NCBI GenBank assembly: GCA_041158225.1
Contig: JBEBBU010000063.1
Span: 1 to 8,637 of the forward strand
Direction: 5' to 3'
Origin: JBEBBU01 sp041158225
GTDB taxonomy: Bacteria; Pseudomonadota; Gammaproteobacteria; Methylococcales; Methylococcaceae
Length of the DNA stretch: 8,637 nt
A model generated the notes under the pieces. It had not been told where the DNA came from and searched no databases. It was given only the letters and a program-made list of their open reading frames with translations. The translations under genes and the position numbers were made by a program. This document shows, piece by piece, positions 5,468-8,637 of this stretch. How positions within the stretch are numbered: the stretch's first letter is position 1; each line of letters opens with the position of its first letter.

Positions 5468-6739
5468 ATGGCCAAAATAGTCATTCTCGGCGCCGGTATC
5501 GGCGGTGTCCCCATGGCCTTCGAAATGAAGGAACTGGCACGTAAACAGGACGAAGTCATCGTTATTTCAGACAGTCCTACCTTTCACTTTGTTCCTTCCA
5601 ACCCCTGGGTAGCGGTCAACTGGCGCAAACCGGAAGACATCAAGGTTGCACTGGCGCCTGTTCTGAAAAAGAAGAAAATCGGTTTCATCCAGCAGAAAGC
5701 TGCAAGGGTTCATCCGCAGGATAACCAGGTCGAACTGGCTGATGGCAGCCGCGTCGATTACGACTATCTGGTCATTGCCACAGGCCCGCGCCTTGCCTTT
5801 GAAGAAATCCCGGGATTTGGCCCCGATGGCCATACCCAGTCAGTGTGCCATGTGGATCATGCCCATGAATCCGGCATTTTCTGGGACGAGTTCGTCAAGA
5901 ACCCTGGCCCGATCATCGTGGGATCCGTGCAGGGTGCATCCTGCTTTGGACCTGCCTATGAATATGCCTTCATTGCTGAATGCGATCTGCGCAAACGCAA
6001 GATCCGTGACCGCGTGCCCATGACTTTTGTGACCTCGGAACCCTATATCGGTCATCTGGGCCTGGGCGGTGTGGGTGATTCCAAGGGCCAGATGGAAAGC
6101 GCCCTGCGTGACAAGCACATCAACTGGATCTGTAACGCCAAGGTTGACCGGATTGAAAACAATGTCATGCATGTCATTGAGCATGATGAAAACGGTCAGG
6201 AAAAGAAGCGTCATGAACTGCCCTTCCGTCATTCCATGATGATTCCTGCTTTCACTGGCATTGACGCTGTGCGGGGCATTGAAGGACTGACCAATCCGCG
6301 TGGTTTCATTCTCGTGGACAAACAGCAGCGTAACCCGACATTCAAAAACATTTACTCGGTAGGTGTGGCCATCGCCATTGCGCCACTGGAAGCGACCCCA
6401 GTACCTACCGGCGTACCCAAGACTGGCTATATGATCGAATCCATGGTGACCGCCACCGCGCATAACATCCGTGACGAACTGGATGGTAAAGAACCCAAGC
6501 ATGAAGGCACCTGGACTGCACTGTGCCTGGCCGACATGGGCGACACGGGTATGGCCTTCATTGCCGCACCACAGATTCCACCACGCAATGTCACCTGGTC
6601 TGCAGTAGGCTACTGGGTTCACCTTGGCAAGATTGCTTTTGAAAAGTATTTCATCCGCAAGATCCGCAAGGGCATCAGCGAACCTTTCTACGAAAAGGCC
6701 ATGCTGAAAATGATCGGTGTGGTTCGTACCAAGCACTGA
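5468..6739 (+). CDS. sqr: Sulfide:quinone oxidoreductase
   Basis: SQR is a peripheral inner-membrane flavoprotein that oxidises sulfide to zero-valent sulfur or polysulfide and reduces quinone. The 423-residue product has the N-terminal FAD-binding motif GAGIGG (8-13) and the conserved FVPSNPWV segment (41-48). It has all three catalytic cysteines: Cys127 in TQSVCHVDHA, Cys159 in QGASCFGPAYEY and Cys353 in WTALCLADMGD. These match Cys128, Cys160 and Cys356 of the A. ferrooxidans enzyme as I recall it. The associated histidines are present (His131, His196), and the quinone-side motif PVPTGVPKTGYMIESM lies at 311-326. The C-terminus (about 377-418) is rich in aromatic and basic residues and likely forms the amphipathic membrane anchor. 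AGAGGAG (5454-5460) lies 7 nt before the ATG. A flavocytochrome c sulfide dehydrogenase is unlikely, because no signal peptide is present. Confidence 0.95.
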   Translation: MAKIVILGAGIGGVPMAFEMKELARKQDEVIVISDSPTFHFVPSNPWVAVNWRKPEDIKVALAPVLKKKKIGFIQQKAARVHPQDNQVELADGSRVDYDYLVIATGPRLAFEEIPGFGPDGHTQSVCHVDHAHESGIFWDEFVKNPGPIIVGSVQGASCFGPAYEYAFIAECDLRKRKIRDRVPMTFVTSEPYIGHLGLGGVGDSKGQMESALRDKHINWICNAKVDRIENNVMHVIEHDENGQEKKRHELPFRHSMMIPAFTGIDAVRGIEGLTNPRGFILVDKQQRNPTFKNIYSVGVAIAIAPLEATPVPTGVPKTGYMIESMVTATAHNIRDELDGKEPKHEGTWTALCLADMGDTGMAFIAAPQIPPRNVTWSAVGYWVHLGKIAFEKYFIRKIRKGISEPFYEKAMLKMIGVVRTKH

Positions 6740-6740
6740 T

Positions 6741-8114
6741 ATGCGGCTTATCCGTAAACACTGGCTGGTCAGTGGTCTGTTCTCCGCCTGTGCCCTGATG
6801 GCACAAGCGGAGGCAGCGCCTTCGCAGAACCATGCGATGACGCTGGCGCAGGTGCTCGACATTGCCCTGGAAAAGAATCCCGATCTCAGGGCATCCAGTG
6901 AACGCATTGCAGAAGCTGAAGCAAGGGTCATGGAAGCCACGGCCCAGTTCTATCCAAGACTCAGTGGCCGGGTAGGCTATGATTACACCAGCAATCCTTC
7001 ACTGGCATTCTCCTACATACTGTCGCAGCGACGCCTGTCTGCGCAGACCCTGAGCAATGTCAATTCACTGAATCAACCAGGTTATGTCGGCAACTTCCGG
7101 CCGGAACTGCTGGCATCCTACAACCTGTTCCAGGGTGGACAGGACTATTTCCGCAAGAAAGCCGCCGAACTGGGTGTTGAAGCAGCCAGTCTTGAACATA
7201 CCGCGCTGCAGAACCGCCTGATCGCCGCCATTACGACGGCGTTTCATGCATTGAGCGCTGCTCCCGAACAACATACCGTCGCCCAGAAGGCACTGGATAC
7301 GGTGACGACAGAACTTAAACATGCAGAGGCCGGAAGAGAAGCCGGCAGCCAGCTGAAATCCGATGTCCTGACCCTGAAAGTCAGGGAATCCGAGGCCAGG
7401 GAACGCGAACTCCAGACCCGCAATGCCATCATGCTGAGCCGCTCCAGCCTGAAAGTGCTGGTAGGCATGAATGCCGAAGAAGCGCTGGAAGTGCAGGAAA
7501 TCCGTGAGCAGAAAGAAGAGCATGCCCCTCCTGAGCATACCCTGCCCTCACTGATTGCCCAGGCACTGGTACAGCGGCCGGAAATGCAGGCTGCCTCACG
7601 CCAGTATGAGGCGCGGGAAAAAGAACTGATGGCAGAAAAAGGTGCCCATCTGCCAAGGGTCAACGCTTACACCGCCTATGGCCTGAATTCGTCGTCACCG
7701 GATTTCAATTTCAACCAGCAGAATGTCACGATGGGCATCAACGCCGAGGTGGATATTTTCTCAGGAGGGGCGACCCAGGCGCGCATCAGTGCAGCGGAAC
7801 GCCGGCTGTCTGAAGCCGATGCCATCCGCGAAAAAACCCGCCTTGAAATCGAGAACGAGGTGCAGGAGGCCTGGACCAGTTTCAGGGAAGCCGAACAGCG
7901 ACTGGAAGTAAGCCGCGATGCCAGTGAGGCGGCTGAAGAAGCGCTGCGCATCGTCCAGTTGCAGTACCGCAATAATACCGTCAATGTCACCCGCTACCTC
8001 GAAGCTGAAGCTGACTGGGCTGCTGCACAGACCCGAACCATTGTCGCCCGCTTCGACACCCATATCGGCAGGGCCAGCCTGGACAAGGCACTGGGCCTCA
8101 GCCGGGGCATGTAA
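6741..8114 (+). CDS. TolC-family outer-membrane efflux channel protein
   Basis: This 457-residue protein is the outer-membrane channel of a tripartite pump. It starts with a Sec signal peptide (MRLIRKHWLVSGLFSACALM, then AQAEAA, cleavage near residue 26). It then has two repeats of the outer-membrane-factor fold, seen as long heptad-rich helices full of Ala, Glu, Arg and Gln (about 40-85 and 165-220, then 270-310 and 355-420). Beta-strand-like segments lie between them, such as GRVGYDYTSNPSLAF in the first half and VTMGINAEVDIFSGG in the second. The ATG at 6741 lies 1 nt after the SQR stop and lacks a clear ribosome site, so translation is probably coupled to SQR. An in-frame GTG at 6717 is rejected because it would add 8 residues before the signal peptide. 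The substrate is unknown; sulfur compounds are suggested only by context. Confidence 0.9.
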   Translation: MRLIRKHWLVSGLFSACALMAQAEAAPSQNHAMTLAQVLDIALEKNPDLRASSERIAEAEARVMEATAQFYPRLSGRVGYDYTSNPSLAFSYILSQRRLSAQTLSNVNSLNQPGYVGNFRPELLASYNLFQGGQDYFRKKAAELGVEAASLEHTALQNRLIAAITTAFHALSAAPEQHTVAQKALDTVTTELKHAEAGREAGSQLKSDVLTLKVRESEARERELQTRNAIMLSRSSLKVLVGMNAEEALEVQEIREQKEEHAPPEHTLPSLIAQALVQRPEMQAASRQYEAREKELMAEKGAHLPRVNAYTAYGLNSSSPDFNFNQQNVTMGINAEVDIFSGGATQARISAAERRLSEADAIREKTRLEIENEVQEAWTSFREAEQRLEVSRDASEAAEEALRIVQLQYRNNTVNVTRYLEAEADWAAAQTRTIVARFDTHIGRASLDKALGLSRGM

Positions 8115-8134
8115 GCCCCCACAGGAGAACATCA

Positions 8135-8637
8135 TTGAATCAACAAGACTTTATTTCGGAGCACAAACTCCTGATCCGGGTTTTGCTGGCTATCGGCGTT
8201 TTTATCGCCGTACTGGTCTGGATGGAAGGCGGCTTTCACAGCAAGACAGCACCGGGTATGAAACAGCAGGAGACGCTCGCTCAAAAGCCCCAGACCGTGA
8301 AACCATCGTTCCAGCCGGAACGTGTCATCTGGCCGGGCGTGGTACATGCCGCCAATGTGGCACGCGTTGCCCCCAGAATCAGCGGTCGCATCAAGCATAT
8401 GCTGGTGCAGCGCGGAGATACGATCGTGTCCGGACAGTTACTGGCAGATATCGAGAACACTGAGGCTGGTGCTGGCCGTCGTGAGGCTGAAGCTGCCTAT
8501 CACAGTGCCCAGGCAGAGTGGGAACGCGCACGTGGTGATCATGATCGCATCAGCCACCTGTTCAGGGCAGAAGCTGCTACCCGGGAGCAGATGGACCATG
8601 CCAGCCAGACCCTGCACAGCCGTCACGCCCAGATGCA
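8135..8637 (+). CDS. Periplasmic adaptor (HlyD/RND membrane-fusion protein), 3' end cut by window edge
   Basis: The 167 visible codons encode a short cytoplasmic N-terminus, one membrane anchor (about residues 12-30, LLIRVLLAIGVFIAVLVW) and a lipoyl/barrel-sandwich half-motif around VARVAPRISGRIKHMLVQRG and GDTIVSGQLLADIE (about 75-107). The beginning of a coiled-coil hairpin follows (about 109-167, rich in Glu, Ala, Arg and His). Adaptors of this type bridge an inner-membrane pump and the TolC channel encoded just upstream. The start is TTG at 8135, supported by AGGAG (8123-8127) 7 nt ahead; no ATG fits the anchor. It lies 20 nt after the TolC-family gene. Whether the pump is RND or another class cannot be seen, because the next gene is outside the window. 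Confidence 0.85.
   Translation, partial: MNQQDFISEHKLLIRVLLAIGVFIAVLVWMEGGFHSKTAPGMKQQETLAQKPQTVKPSFQPERVIWPGVVHAANVARVAPRISGRIKHMLVQRGDTIVSGQLLADIENTEAGAGRREAEAAYHSAQAEWERARGDHDRISHLFRAEAATREQMDHASQTLHSRHAQM

Noticed and set aside
5840..6940. A 366-codon open frame on the minus strand across the SQR gene
   Set aside because: It lies opposite a well-supported SQR frame with all catalytic residues. Its translation shows no recognisable domain and it has no convincing start context.

Overview
The window reads as a chromosomal sulfide-oxidation and respiration locus of a Gram-negative, aerobic or microaerobic proteobacterium. An outer-membrane TolC-type channel implies a double membrane. The CydA, CydB and CydX proteins resemble those of gammaproteobacteria, and the sulfide:quinone oxidoreductase (SQR) resembles that of Acidithiobacillus ferrooxidans as I recall it. 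A sulfur-oxidising gamma- or Acidithiobacillia-like host is therefore an inference, not a demonstrated identity. No mobile element, tRNA, rRNA or CRISPR array was found.

Layout. Positions 1-907 (minus strand) hold most of a sigma-54 enhancer-binding regulator that has no N-terminal sensor domain; its C-terminal DNA-binding end runs off the left edge. Positions 908-1090 are a divergent control region with two pairs of repeated boxes and a good -24/-12 (sigma-54) promoter candidate pointing right. Positions 1091-5063 are a tight operon: a TauE/SafE-family permease, the small protein cydP, cydA, cydB and cydX, giving a complete cytochrome bd quinol oxidase. Positions 5064-5174 hold a perfect hairpin and a second -24/-12 promoter candidate. 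Positions 5175 to the right edge hold a DUF2892 membrane protein, an SQR with all three catalytic cysteines, a TolC-family outer-membrane protein and the start of a periplasmic adaptor of a tripartite pump.

How the genes fit together (inference): SQR takes electrons from sulfide and passes them to quinone. Cytochrome bd, a sulfide-tolerant oxidase type in the bacteria where this has been tested, re-oxidises the quinol with oxygen. The TauE/SafE permease and the TolC/adaptor pump could move sulfur products out of the cell. The two transcription units look co-regulated: in both, the same two short boxes (ATGACAC and CGCAACA) lie at nearly the same distance upstream of a -24/-12 promoter candidate, and a sigma-54 activator is encoded next door. 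This shared control architecture is the most interesting feature of the window.
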